64,000 nucleotides of DNA, from contig QZKE01000047.1 of the NCBI GenBank assembly GCA_003598015.1, positions 17,647 to 81,646 on the forward strand, written 5' to 3'. This DNA comes from Actinomycetota bacterium (lineage in GTDB: Bacteria > Actinomycetota > Geothermincolia > Geothermincolales > RBG-13-55-18). Below the pieces are notes generated by a model. That model ran no database searches and was not told where the DNA came from. It saw only the letters and a list, made by a program, of their open reading frames with translations. Shown here one piece after another: positions 18,086 through 26,285 of this stretch (position 1 is the first letter of the stretch; the number at the start of each line of letters is the position of its first letter). The translations under genes and the position numbers were made by a program.

Positions 18086-19147
18086 TCATTGAGGTCTAAG
18101 AATCTCGACGGTGAGGACGTCGTCGGGAGTAACATTCCACCTACATGTGGAGCTATCCCTGCCGGACGCCAGCTCGTACAGCCCCTGGGCCGTACCTGCC
18201 AGCATCGGCTCCATGCATGAATTCTCTACGCTCATCTCCAGGTGATCCTCGTCCAGCTCCAGGGAAGAGACGCTTCCCAGGCCGCGCACGGCCAGCCCGT
18301 GGAAGAGGGTCTCGATCTCGTTCCACCCCGTGATGTGTTGCAGCCTGTCCCTGGCGTAGAGCCTCTGGGTCTCGACGACCATGTCCGGTATGGCCTCCTG
18401 CAACTCTACCTCCAGTTCGTTCAACATGGCATCCAGCCCCCAGGGCGTGAAGAAAGCGATCCTTTCTTTGCTCACGGGGTGGGATATGATCCCCGTCTCC
18501 ACATCCCAGCGATAGGCCGCCATATCCAGGGGGATGTGGCAGGCGGGGCAGCGGTCGTACTCGATCCTGCCGGGCCGGTAGACATAGCGCCTCTCTTCAA
18601 ACCTGCCCTGCAGCTCGACACGGTGACTGCCGAGGCGTATGACCACCTCGTATTCGTCCTCGTCCGTCTGCCGGTATTCGGAGTAAGCGTCTCTCCCCTC
18701 GATGGATTCCACGGCACCCAGGATATTGCCGCAGATTATCGCCAGGGAATGGGGGTTGTTGACCAGGAACCTAAGGCGATAATCACCCCCCTTGCCCCTT
18801 TGCATTTCGAGCATCCGGATCGTACCGTAGCCGTATGCCTTGCCCAGGTTGCAGAGGTATGCTACCACCTGCTTGAAGCCGATCCGCCTGAGCGTTTTGC
18901 GCAGGGGTGAGGGCACGATGTTGTCCACGTATTGCCGGGCATTCCGGGATGCGCATTCGGTTGTGATGTGCTCCAGGGGGATGCCGATCATCTCCGACAG
19001 ACCATTGAAGATACCGTCTATGCGGTCGAAATCGAAGAAGCTCATGCGTATGGGCTGCTTTCCGGTCTGGATTATCGCTCCATTGTCCTCCCACTTGTAC
19101 ATCTTGCTCACCAGGAGCGGGACCCCGCATTCCCTGCACATTCTCAT
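18086..19147 (-). CDS. Protein of unknown function made of two copies of a CxxC module
   Basis: A 353-residue protein I cannot assign to a named family. It is an internal duplication: each half opens with a CxxC knuckle (CRECGVPLL near residue 4; CPACHIPLD near 200). In each, a tryptophan and G-A/I-I turn follow, then an R-x-FF or RIAFF segment, a helical ET/EC-x-R-x-AR block, and a closing beta-rich stretch ending Y/W-x-D/T-x-D-x-V. Only one CxxC per half suggests metal binding shared between halves. ATG 19147 has GGAGA upstream and is preferred over ATG 19189. It is cytosolic, with no membrane segment. Confidence 0.75.
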   Translation of the reverse strand: MRMCRECGVPLLVSKMYKWEDNGAIIQTGKQPIRMSFFDFDRIDGIFNGLSEMIGIPLEHITTECASRNARQYVDNIVPSPLRKTLRRIGFKQVVAYLCNLGKAYGYGTIRMLEMQRGKGGDYRLRFLVNNPHSLAIICGNILGAVESIEGRDAYSEYRQTDEDEYEVVIRLGSHRVELQGRFEERRYVYRPGRIEYDRCPACHIPLDMAAYRWDVETGIISHPVSKERIAFFTPWGLDAMLNELEVELQEAIPDMVVETQRLYARDRLQHITGWNEIETLFHGLAVRGLGSVSSLELDEDHLEMSVENSCMEPMLAGTAQGLYELASGRDSSTCRWNVTPDDVLTVEILRPQ

Positions 19148-19317
19148 GGTATTTCTCCAGTCTCTCCGCCACTTTTGCATGCCGGGCAAATATCCGTGCT
19201 ATGAAGAGATATTCGGCCGGGGTCGGCGATCTCTTGATGCAGCATCACGGGCGCTCTTCGGCGTGCGCTGCCGCAAGACAGGATAAACTCCGATTCTGGC
19301 TGAACCGGAAGCGGCGG

Positions 19318-19614
19318 CTATGTTATCTGCAGCCGGGCCCGGGTTTCCGAGGGCGTTATACCGCGGGCGAGCACCGTCTTGTTGCGCGCAGTGTGGCCTC
19401 TCAACAACTCGATACGGGAGGAGGGGATGCCCAGGGCTTGCGCCAGCAGTTTAAGCGCTTCCCTGTTCGCCTTGCCTTTCTCGGGCAGAGAGTGCACGCA
19501 TATGACGACCCTCCCATCTCGCAGCCCCTCCACGCCGTGCCGCGACGAGGCGGGACGCACCCGGATCTCGATGGTGGAGCCATCTGCGTGTTCCCTTACC
19601 GCCCGACCTTCCAT
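19318..19614 (-). CDS. YggU/DUF167 family protein
   Basis: A 98-residue protein of the UPF0235 (DUF167) family, a small cytosolic alpha/beta fold of unknown function. Markers are IRVRPASSRHGVEG at the start and LPEKGKANREALKLLAQALG in the middle, followed by a hydrophobic strand with the RGHTARNKTV block. The chosen start at 19614 has GAGG six bases upstream; longer in-frame versions to 19722 add unconserved residues. The gene usually sits in the yggT-divIVA cluster; here it is nearby on the other strand, about 170 bp before the duplicated CxxC protein. Confidence 0.85.
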   Translation of the reverse strand: MEGRAVREHADGSTIEIRVRPASSRHGVEGLRDGRVVICVHSLPEKGKANREALKLLAQALGIPSSRIELLRGHTARNKTVLARGITPSETRARLQIT

Positions 19615-19628
19615 GGCGACCTCGCTCA

Positions 19629-19652
19629 TCCGGGAAGGAGGGATTCTCTTCC
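19629..19652. repeat. Inverted repeat upstream of yggU
   Basis: CGGGAAG and CTTCCCG form a perfect 7-bp inverted repeat around 10 bases just before the yggU coding region. It may be an operator or a leader hairpin; no function can be assigned. Confidence 0.3.
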
Positions 19653-19826
19653 CGTACCCCATGCAAATCGCTGTATGTCTACCAGTATTCTTCTTTCGGG
19701 AACGATGTACAAGGGCGTGCATGCATGTGCTTCCGCCACGGGAACGGCATGATGACCGGTACGAGCTGTGCGTGAGCTCGGCAGAGCGATGGGACGGTCT
19801 TCCATGGTGTATAGCCGCCCATGTTA

Positions 19827-19855
19827 TTGCACTAAGATAACCTGCGTGCTAATAA
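19827..19855 (+). promoter_or_regulatory. Sigma-70-type promoter of ileS
   Basis: TTGCAC (19827-19832) and TAATAA (19850-19855) are separated by exactly 17 bp, a good housekeeping promoter match. Transcription would start near 19862, leaving a leader of only about 28 bases before the ileS ATG. That is too short for a T-box, and none was seen. Confidence 0.65.
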
Positions 19856-19890
19856 TGGAGCAAAATCCCTTGTTGTCACGGAGTGAGGAG

Positions 19891-22656
19891 ATGGATTACC
19901 GTAAGACCTTGAACCTCCCGCGGACCGATTTTCCCATGAAAGCGAACCTGCCCAGGAGGGAGCCGGAGATCCAGAGGTTCTGGAAGGAAACAGACATCTA
20001 CGGGCGAGTCCTCGAAGCGACGGCCGGCAAGCCGCCGTTCATACTGCATGACGGTCCCCCCTATGCCAATGGCGACCTGCACCTGGGCACGGCCCTGAAC
20101 AAGATCCTCAAGGATATCATCATCAAGTACAAGAGCATGAGTGGCAACTTCTGCCCCTATGTGCCGGGATGGGATTGCCATGGACAACCTATAGAGTTCA
20201 ACGTGGAGAAGATGCTCGGCGAGGAAAAAAGCAAGCTGGACATCATGGAAGTGCGCAGGCGCTGCCGCGAGTACGCGCTGCATTACGTCGACCGCCAGTC
20301 AGAGCAGTTCCAGCGCCTGGGCGTGCGTGGCGATTTCGACCACCCCTACCTTACCCTCAAGCCCTCCTACGAGGCGGTGAACATCTGGGTGCTGGCAAGG
20401 ATGCTGGAGCATGGCCTCATATTCCGCAGTCGCAAGCCCATCCATTGGTGCCCGCGCTGCGTTACCGCCCTGGCGGAGGCGGAACTCGAGTACGCGGACA
20501 AGATATCTCCTTCCATATATGTGAAATTCCCCCTGCTGGAGCCCGTACCGGGCGCGGGAGAGAAGGCCGCAATGGTGATCTGGACCACCACGCCCTGGAC
20601 CCTGCCCGCCAACGTGGCCATCGCCCTCCATCCCGGCATGGACTACGTCCTGCTGCAGGCGAACGGCGAGAACCTCATCCTGGGGGAGCCCCTGCTCGAG
20701 AAGGCCGCCAGTGAGATGGGCATCGGAACATACGCGGTGAAGGCGAAGTTGAAGGGAAGCGAGCTCTCGGGCGCAAAGGCCGTCCACCCGTGGCGGGACC
20801 GCCCCTCGATCATAGTCACGTCGGAATATGTGACCACCGAGCAGGGAACGGGAGTGGTGCACATTGCGCCCGGCCACGGCCAGGAGGATTACCAGGTAGG
20901 GCTGGAGTATGACCTGCCCATGCCCATGCCCGTGGACGACCTGGGGAGGTTCACCGCCGAGGCGCCGGAGTTCGAGGGGCTGTTCGTTGACGATGCCAAC
21001 CCCGCGATCATCTCGGACCTGAAAGAGAAAGGCCTGCTCCTCGGGGTGGGGGATTTCACGCATTCTTACCCCCATTGCTGGCGTTGCAAGGGGCCGGTGA
21101 TCTTCCGCGCCACGCCCCAGTGGTTCGTGGGCGTTGATCGTCCCTACGACGGCGCCTCGCTGCGCCAGAGGTGCCTGGCTGCCGTCGATGATGTGAAGTG
21201 GATACCGGAATGGAACAGCCGCCGCATGCGCGGGATGTTGGAGACCCGCCCCGACTGGTGCATCTCCCGCCAGAGGGCATGGGGTGTGCCCATACCGGCC
21301 TTCTACTGCCAGGATTGCGGCAAGGAGCTCTTCACATCAGCTTCCTTGCGTAAGGTGGAGGAGCTCATCGCTGCGGAGGGCGCGGACGCCTGGTTCCTGA
21401 GGGATGCGGTAGAGATACTCGGAGAGGGCTTCAGCTGCGAGGGATGTGGGTCGGAGCGATTCCGCAAGGAGAACGACATACTGGACGTCTGGTTCGAATC
21501 CGGTATAAGCCACGAGGTAGTCCTGAACCAGTGGGAGGGGATGACCTGGCCCTGCGATATGTACCTGGAGGGTAGCGACCAGCACCGCGGCTGGTTCCAG
21601 ACCGCACTGCTCACCGCCATGGGGACGCACGGAGCACCCCCTTACCGCTCCGTACTCACCCATGGTTTCTTCGTGGACGCCGAGGGAAGAAAGATGTCCA
21701 AGTCCCTTGGCAACGTCATCAACCCCCAGGATATATGCGACACGCTGGGAGCGGAGATCCTGCGGCTATGGGTGGCCGCCGCCGACTATACCGTAGATAT
21801 CCCGGTATCACAGGAGATATTCGATCGCCTGGTGGAGGCGTACCGCCGCATGCGCAATACCCTGCGCTTTCTCCTCGGTAATCTCCATGATTTCGACGCG
21901 GACAGGGACGCGGTGGAACCGGGAGGGATGGAGGAGCTGGACCGTTGGATCATGTCGCGGCTGCAGGGATTGGTGGAACGCTGTACAGGCGCTATGGAGG
22001 AGTATCAGCTACACGTTCTCTACCATGCGCTGCATAACTTCTGCGCCGTCGATCTGAGCTCGCTCTACCTGGATATCCGCAAAGACTGCCTGTATACCTT
22101 CGCACCCGCTTCGGCGCAGAGAAGGTCGGCGCAGACCGCCGTCTACAACATCCTGCATACCATCGTCCGACTCATGGCGCCGGTTCTGTGCCACACGGCC
22201 GAGGAAGCATGGCGTCTCATGGAAGGTGAAGCCGATACGAGCGTGCAACTCCAGGAATGGCCGTTCCCCGGCGAGGAGTGGAGGGACAGAGCCCTCGAGG
22301 GGACATACGATGATCTGCTGGTCGTGCGCGATATGGTCACCAAGGCTCTGGAGGAGAAACGCACCGCCAAGGAAATCGGGACCTCCCTCGAGGCGCTGGT
22401 GAAGCTTTCCATACCTCCTTCCCTGGCGGATGTTTTCGTTTCCAGGAGGGACTTCCTGCCTACGTTGTTCATCGTCTCCCGAGTGGATCTGGATATCCTG
22501 GCGGAAGAAGGGGAGGTCCAGGTCATGGTGGAGAAGGCGCCCGGAGAGAAATGCGCGCGATGCTGGAATTATCGCATCTCGGTGGGAGAGGATGGATCGC
22601 ATCCGGAGATATGCGATCGTTGCCTGCCCGTGGTCAGAAGGGCCTCGACCGAATAG
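19891..22656 (+). CDS. ileS: Isoleucyl-tRNA synthetase
   Basis: A 921-residue class I aminoacyl-tRNA synthetase charging tRNA-Ile. The HIGH-type motif is HLGT within GPPYANGDLHLGTALNK (about residue 60), KMSKS is in GRKMSKSLGN (about residue 605), and the editing CP1 domain lies between. The C-terminal zinc finger has Cys pairs CARC and CDRC. Both the zinc finger and the length mark the bacterial (IleS1) type. ATG 19891 has GGAG seven bases upstream; the open frame upstream to 19768 crosses the promoter and is not used. Confidence 0.96.
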   Translation: MDYRKTLNLPRTDFPMKANLPRREPEIQRFWKETDIYGRVLEATAGKPPFILHDGPPYANGDLHLGTALNKILKDIIIKYKSMSGNFCPYVPGWDCHGQPIEFNVEKMLGEEKSKLDIMEVRRRCREYALHYVDRQSEQFQRLGVRGDFDHPYLTLKPSYEAVNIWVLARMLEHGLIFRSRKPIHWCPRCVTALAEAELEYADKISPSIYVKFPLLEPVPGAGEKAAMVIWTTTPWTLPANVAIALHPGMDYVLLQANGENLILGEPLLEKAASEMGIGTYAVKAKLKGSELSGAKAVHPWRDRPSIIVTSEYVTTEQGTGVVHIAPGHGQEDYQVGLEYDLPMPMPVDDLGRFTAEAPEFEGLFVDDANPAIISDLKEKGLLLGVGDFTHSYPHCWRCKGPVIFRATPQWFVGVDRPYDGASLRQRCLAAVDDVKWIPEWNSRRMRGMLETRPDWCISRQRAWGVPIPAFYCQDCGKELFTSASLRKVEELIAAEGADAWFLRDAVEILGEGFSCEGCGSERFRKENDILDVWFESGISHEVVLNQWEGMTWPCDMYLEGSDQHRGWFQTALLTAMGTHGAPPYRSVLTHGFFVDAEGRKMSKSLGNVINPQDICDTLGAEILRLWVAAADYTVDIPVSQEIFDRLVEAYRRMRNTLRFLLGNLHDFDADRDAVEPGGMEELDRWIMSRLQGLVERCTGAMEEYQLHVLYHALHNFCAVDLSSLYLDIRKDCLYTFAPASAQRRSAQTAVYNILHTIVRLMAPVLCHTAEEAWRLMEGEADTSVQLQEWPFPGEEWRDRALEGTYDDLLVVRDMVTKALEEKRTAKEIGTSLEALVKLSIPPSLADVFVSRRDFLPTLFIVSRVDLDILAEEGEVQVMVEKAPGEKCARCWNYRISVGEDGSHPEICDRCLPVVRRASTE

Positions 22657-22761
22657 GCAGGCATATGACATCGGGACGCCCGGTGGCCGGCGGGGATAGC
22701 GGCCCTTTTCAAATCCATCTCGGCACTTCAAGCCAGTATGCCTCCTGCGGAGAGGCCGGAG
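22657..22761. other. Start of the ileS-traR intergenic region
   Basis: The 297-bp gap between ileS and the traR-like gene contains the transposon-like element at 22762-22862. The part before it has a short GGCCG/CGGCC hairpin followed by CTTTTC (about 22688-22711), a weak terminator candidate. The part after it (22871-22953) contains CATAAT and GATAAT boxes that may form the traR promoter. Confidence 0.4.
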
Positions 22762-22862
22762 GGCTCGCTTCAAGAAGTGCGGGTGAAAACCGTCCGGCCT
22801 GACCCCGGGCAACGACGCCCGAGTCCCGATATCAATTCACCCGCATTTCTTGGAGAAGAACC
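22762..22862. mobile_element. MITE-like element, copy 1 (ileS-traR gap)
   Basis: A 101-bp non-coding element with inverted ends. The arms 22771-22787 and 22836-22852 match at 16 of 17 positions, and the right end closes with GAGAAGAACC as in the other copies. Flanking 8-mers GGCCGGAG (22754-22761) and GGCCGTCG (22863-22870) agree at 6 of 8 bases, consistent with a decayed target-site duplication. The interior holds the family CCTGACCCC word. Confidence 0.65.
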
Positions 22863-22953
22863 GGCCGTCGATTTCGTACTTGTGAAAAGAATGGAATCGT
22901 GCATAATAGGGATAATGTATGGCAAGGAAAGTCGTCAAAGGCTGTGATTGCAG

Positions 22954-23328
22954 ATGAATAAAAAGAAGCTTACAGCGTTTCAAAAGATACTCTTGCAGGA
23001 AAAGGATGTGCTGGAGAAGCAGTATCGTGACCTGGAGGAGGGGAACCTGCATAACTCGCAATCCGACTTCTCGGGGGAGATGCCCTTCGAGGAGGAATAC
23101 GCGGCAAGTGGGACCACCACCTTCGAACGCGAGAGGGACCTCTCCCTTTCCGAGAACGTCAAAGATATCCTCAAACGCGTCAACGAAGCCCTCGACCGCA
23201 TCGACAGCGGCACTTTCGGTGTCTGCGAGATGTGCAGCCAGCCCATACCCGAAGAGCGCCTGAAGGCGCTGCCATACGCCAACCTCTGCATTACGTGCAA
23301 ACAGAAAGAAGAAAAGGCCTTCCGGTAA
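22954..23328 (+). CDS. TraR/DksA family zinc-finger protein
   Basis: A 124-residue protein with a coiled-coil N-terminal half and a C-terminal DksA-type zinc finger, Cys in CEMC and CITC (residues about 90 and 112). DksA/TraR proteins bind the RNA polymerase secondary channel; in Gram-positive bacteria this shorter YteA-like branch is poorly studied. The canonical acidic tip is replaced by a Glu-rich stretch (GEMPFEEEY). ATG 22954 is chosen, with a TTG at 22948 as alternative. It overlaps the start of lspA and always sits beside it in related genomes, by my recollection. Confidence 0.88.
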   Translation: MNKKKLTAFQKILLQEKDVLEKQYRDLEEGNLHNSQSDFSGEMPFEEEYAASGTTTFERERDLSLSENVKDILKRVNEALDRIDSGTFGVCEMCSQPIPEERLKALPYANLCITCKQKEEKAFR

Positions 23329-23795
23329 CCCTCCTGGTTACCGCCCTCATCACGCTGGCCATCGACCAGTTGAGCAAAGCCCTTGTAAGGGTATATCTGC
23401 CAACCGGTAAAGAGGTGTCTCTGGGCGGTTTTGGAAAACTGTCTCAGGTGCGCAACCCGGGCACGGCTTTCGGGATCATCGAGGGCAGATCGTGGCCGCT
23501 TTTCCTGGCGAGCATAGCCATATTCATAGTGCTCGTCGTGGTCTTATGGCGCTGGGGGGGGCCGGGATCGTTCTTTTTCCAGATGGGCCTGGGCTTGATT
23601 ATCGGTGGGGCGATAGGTAACATCATCGACAGGATAGCCCTGGGCGCGGTTGTCGACTTCGTAGATCTTGGATTCTGGCCCATGAGATCCTGGCCCGTGT
23701 TCAACTTTGCCGACCTCGCCATCGTCATCGGGGTGGGAATCACTCTGATAATCGTGATCAAGGACAGCCTCAGCAGGGAACCGCAGGAGGTGTAG
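23295..23795 (+). CDS. lspA: Lipoprotein signal peptidase (signal peptidase II)
   Basis: A 166-residue integral membrane aspartyl protease that removes lipoprotein signal peptides after Lgt acts. It has four hydrophobic segments. Catalytic aspartates are Asp112 in GNIIDRI and Asp140 in FNFADLAI; DQLSKAL and NPGTAFGI are family blocks. The only sensible in-frame start is GTG 23295, inside the traR-like gene, with a poor ribosome site, so translation is probably coupled to traR termination. lgt follows shortly, so two steps of lipoprotein maturation are adjacent. Confidence 0.93.
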   Translation: MQTERRKGLPVTLLVTALITLAIDQLSKALVRVYLPTGKEVSLGGFGKLSQVRNPGTAFGIIEGRSWPLFLASIAIFIVLVVVLWRWGGPGSFFFQMGLGLIIGGAIGNIIDRIALGAVVDFVDLGFWPMRSWPVFNFADLAIVIGVGITLIIVIKDSLSREPQEV

Positions 23796-23881
23796 GCGAG
23801 CCCGCAACCCCTGGAAGAACGGAGGCGTCGGATGCCTGAGGAAGCGGTGCAGCCTGTGAGGCGAGGAATGAGGAGTAGTGA

Positions 23882-24649
23882 TTGAGACCGGAACTGTTTG
23901 ACATAGGCCCTTTGACCGTGCACGCGTACGGGTTTTTCCTCGCCCTGGCCTTTATCGTGGGCATGCTGGTGAGCTTCTGGTACCTCCGCCGGCAGTTTCT
24001 CGATGCCTACGTCGTTTTCGAGCTGGTACTGGCAGCCGCGGTGGGAGGAATTATCGGCGCCAGGATCTTCTATGTGGTAGGGCATTGGAGCGAGTTCTCG
24101 GCCAACTGGTGGGAGATCCTGAAGTTCTGGAATGTCGAGGGTCTTGTCTTCTATGGCGGATTCATCGTCGGGGTACTTGCCGCGGCGGCCGTGATAAGGC
24201 TGCGCGGCCTGTCCGTAGGGGTGGTACTGGACTCGGGCGGCCTGGCGGTACCGGCCGCATTGGCTGTAGCCAGGGTGGGATGCTACCTTAACGGGTGTTG
24301 CTTCGGAAAATCATCCGGACTGCCCTGGGCGGTGTATTTCCCCGTAAAAACACAGATGAATATGGGTATGCCCCCCAACCCAGTCCATCCCACGCAGATC
24401 TACGAGATTATCCTCGACCTGGCGATACTCGTGATCCTACTCGCGGTCTACAAGAGGTTCAGATATCGCGGAGAGATAATGCTCTCCTTTATCATGCTCT
24501 ACGCCGTTGCCCGTTTTATACTGGAGTTCTTCCGCTACCATACCAATGCTTCAGCGAACCTGTTCTTCCAGCTCCTCAGCATAGCCGCTTTCGCTCTAGC
24601 CGGTCTGGCGCTGCTGTTCAGACGCAGATTACTGCCGGAGGCAAGATAG
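23882..24649 (+). CDS. lgt: Prolipoprotein diacylglyceryl transferase
   Basis: A 255-residue integral membrane enzyme that attaches diacylglycerol to the lipobox Cys of prolipoproteins. About seven hydrophobic segments are visible. Conserved blocks are HAYGFFLALAF near residue 15, LVFYGGFI, the Lgt signature around RVGCYLNGCCFG, and HPTQIYE. TTG 23882 has GAGGAG about seven bases upstream. It forms a cluster with lspA and is one base from rluD. The livJ product in this window is a likely substrate. Confidence 0.94.
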   Translation: MRPELFDIGPLTVHAYGFFLALAFIVGMLVSFWYLRRQFLDAYVVFELVLAAAVGGIIGARIFYVVGHWSEFSANWWEILKFWNVEGLVFYGGFIVGVLAAAAVIRLRGLSVGVVLDSGGLAVPAALAVARVGCYLNGCCFGKSSGLPWAVYFPVKTQMNMGMPPNPVHPTQIYEIILDLAILVILLAVYKRFRYRGEIMLSFIMLYAVARFILEFFRYHTNASANLFFQLLSIAAFALAGLALLFRRRLLPEAR

Positions 24650-24650
24650 T

Positions 24651-25583
24651 GTGCGGCCCTTGAGGTATACCGTCTCCGCGGAGGAGAAGGGCGATAGACT
24701 GGACCGTTTCGTCGCCAGGTCCACCGGCATGACCCGGACTCAGGCGCAACGACTCGTCGCTTGCGGCGCCATCAGGGTGAACGGGGAGATACTCTCCAAG
24801 CATCACCGCTTGCGGGAGGGTGAAAACGTCGAGGTAGAGCTGCCGGATCCCGAGGCCGCGGAGCCTTCGCCCCAGGATATTCCGGTCGAGATACTCTATC
24901 AGGACAGCGAGCTGGCCGTAATATCAAAGCCCGCGGGCCTCGTGGTCCACCCTGCTGCGGGGCATGCGGAGGGCACGTTGGTAAACGCCCTCCTCTACGC
25001 CATCGATGATCTCTCGGGAATCGGTGGGGTCCTGCGTCCCGGCATAGTGCACCGCCTCGACCGGGATACCTCGGGACTCATGGTGGTGGCAAAAAGCGAC
25101 CTTTCCCATGTTCGTCTTCAGGAGATGATAAAACAGCGAGTGCTGAAGCGTTTCTACCTGGCCCTCGTGCACGGAATACCCGCCACGCGGCTGGGGACGG
25201 TTGATGCGCCTGTAGGAAGGGATGCGCGGGATCGCAAACGTATGGCGGTGACGTCGGAATCGGGTAGGCCGGCCGTCACGCACTTCAGGGTAGAGCGGGA
25301 ATTCAAGGACTGTGCCCTCCTCGAGGTAGAGCTGGGGAGCGGCAGAACCCATCAGATACGCGTTCACCTCTCCTATATCGGCCATCCTGTAGCCGGCGAT
25401 AGGGAGTATGGCGTCAGGGGCGAACTGGAAAGGGAATTGGGCCTGGAACGTCAATTCCTTCATGCCTTCAGGCTGGAATTTCCACATCCCGTCGGCGGCG
25501 AGGATCTCGCTTTCGAGGACCCGCTGCCACAGGACCTGGAGCGAGCGCTGCGCATACTGGAAACCATGCAGGGCCCCACTTGA
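24651..25583 (+). CDS. RluA/RluD family 23S rRNA pseudouridine synthase
   Basis: A 310-residue pseudouridine synthase. The N-terminal S4 RNA-binding domain (about residues 12-75, ending AIRVNGEILSKHHRLREG split by a turn) precedes the RluA catalytic domain with the active-site block HRLDRDTSGLMVVAK (catalytic Asp) near residue 140. The S4 domain and lspA linkage point to the RluD branch, which modifies helix 69 of 23S rRNA. GTG 24651 has GGAGGCAAG upstream and follows lgt by one base. Confidence 0.92.
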   Translation: MRPLRYTVSAEEKGDRLDRFVARSTGMTRTQAQRLVACGAIRVNGEILSKHHRLREGENVEVELPDPEAAEPSPQDIPVEILYQDSELAVISKPAGLVVHPAAGHAEGTLVNALLYAIDDLSGIGGVLRPGIVHRLDRDTSGLMVVAKSDLSHVRLQEMIKQRVLKRFYLALVHGIPATRLGTVDAPVGRDARDRKRMAVTSESGRPAVTHFRVEREFKDCALLEVELGSGRTHQIRVHLSYIGHPVAGDREYGVRGELERELGLERQFLHAFRLEFPHPVGGEDLAFEDPLPQDLERALRILETMQGPT

Positions 25584-25616
25584 GCGATTTACCAGTTTCT
25601 GCTACTCCTTTCAAGG

Positions 25617-25664
25617 CCTGAAAACGACCACTCAAGAACCGAATTGGCTCGTTTTCGGGATTTT
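25617..25664 (+). terminator. Likely terminator of the lspA-lgt-rluD operon
   Basis: CCTGAAAACGA (25617-25627) pairs with TCGTTTTCGGG (25649-25659) with one G-U pair, around a 21-base loop, followed by ATTTTA. The long loop lowers confidence, but position and strength fit termination after rluD. Confidence 0.45.
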
Positions 25665-25719
25665 ACTCAAATCACGTGAACAATCGGATGATTATTGTAT
25701 CGAAAGGAGAAACTCCATA

Positions 25720-26004
25720 ATGTCGGATTACCAGGAAATGAGCGGTAAGGGTGGGAACGGAGTCTCGGACAGCCTTATCCGCATCGAGCTGATCACCCAT
25801 TTCCATCGCAATCCGGGCCTGCACGGTACGGCCCAGGAAATGGCCGAGGCCATCGGTCGGGAGCCCTGCAGGGTGGAATGCCAGATGAATAAACTTGTCC
25901 AGCTGCATATACTCGAGGAAACCCCGTCCAACGGCCAGAACCGTTATCGCTATATGCAGCCCCATTCCGTAGCGGCTTATGTGTTCAGGAAGTCCGGCAG
26001 GTAA
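25720..26004 (+). CDS. Small winged-helix-like protein, paralogue of the next gene's N-terminus
   Basis: A 94-residue protein. Residues about 20-85 look like a winged helix: RIELITHFHRNP, then TAQEMAEAIGREPCRVECQM as helix-turn-helix, LVQLHILEE, and a basic wing with YRYM. The first 75 residues of the protein encoded at 26282 follow the same plan (RMELISYFSLYP, CEEMAARLGRGVEQVERQM, LVELCILTK). So the two are paralogues, one free-standing and one fused to a sensor. AAAGGAGA lies nine bases before ATG 25720. The likely role is DNA binding; the target is unknown. Confidence 0.75.
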   Translation: MSDYQEMSGKGGNGVSDSLIRIELITHFHRNPGLHGTAQEMAEAIGREPCRVECQMNKLVQLHILEETPSNGQNRYRYMQPHSVAAYVFRKSGR

Positions 26005-26223
26005 ACCGGCCGTTGCGTAAGCCTCCGCCACGCAAACATCCCGGCTGGATCCGCGAATCAACGTCAACCATCCCTCTATAAGCTGGTATTTTAGGATTTC
26101 ACCCTGTTGGCGGCTTTAGCGCGGACCTGCGTCATACCGGGATGATTACCGTTCTTCCCTGCAAAGTTACCTTTTGGTATTAAAAACCATCCGTTCGCGG
26201 GATATTTGTTCACAAATTCCAAA

Positions 26224-26229
26224 TATAAT
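26224..26229 (+). promoter_or_regulatory. Candidate -10 box of the GAF regulator
   Basis: A perfect TATAAT in an AT-rich stretch (26180-26245) ahead of the GAF gene. CATAAT (26232-26237) and TATAAG (26241-26246) are alternatives; TTGTTC at 26207 could pair as -35 with the second at 19 bp. The exact promoter is undecided. Confidence 0.45.
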
Positions 26230-26261
26230 CCCATAATCTGTATAAGGCGAGGGGACTGAAG

Positions 26262-26285
26262 ATGCAGACAAGGGAAAGGACATGA
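26262..26285 (+). CDS. Seven-codon upstream ORF coupled to the GAF regulator
   Basis: ATG 26262 opens MQTRERT and stops at TGA 26283-26285, overlapping the ATG of the next gene (ATGA). GAGGGGACTGAAG precedes it as ribosome site, better than that of the main ORF itself. This arrangement would let the leader set translation of the regulator. It may also be chance. Confidence 0.4.
   Translation: MQTRERT

Noticed and set aside
17972..18220. 82-residue + strand frame near the AT-rich island
   Set aside because: It overlaps the 3' end of the minus-strand duplicated CxxC gene, is very Arg/Pro-rich and has no ribosome site.
19723..19890. T-box leader upstream of ileS
   Set aside because: No GGTGGYACCGCG-like T-box sequence was seen, and the predicted transcript leader is only about 28 bases.
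25584..25660. Seventh copy of the MITE-like family after rluD
   Set aside because: Only short words (CCACTTGAG, CTCAAGAACC) resemble the ends; the hairpin there is better explained as a terminator and no flanking repeat was found.
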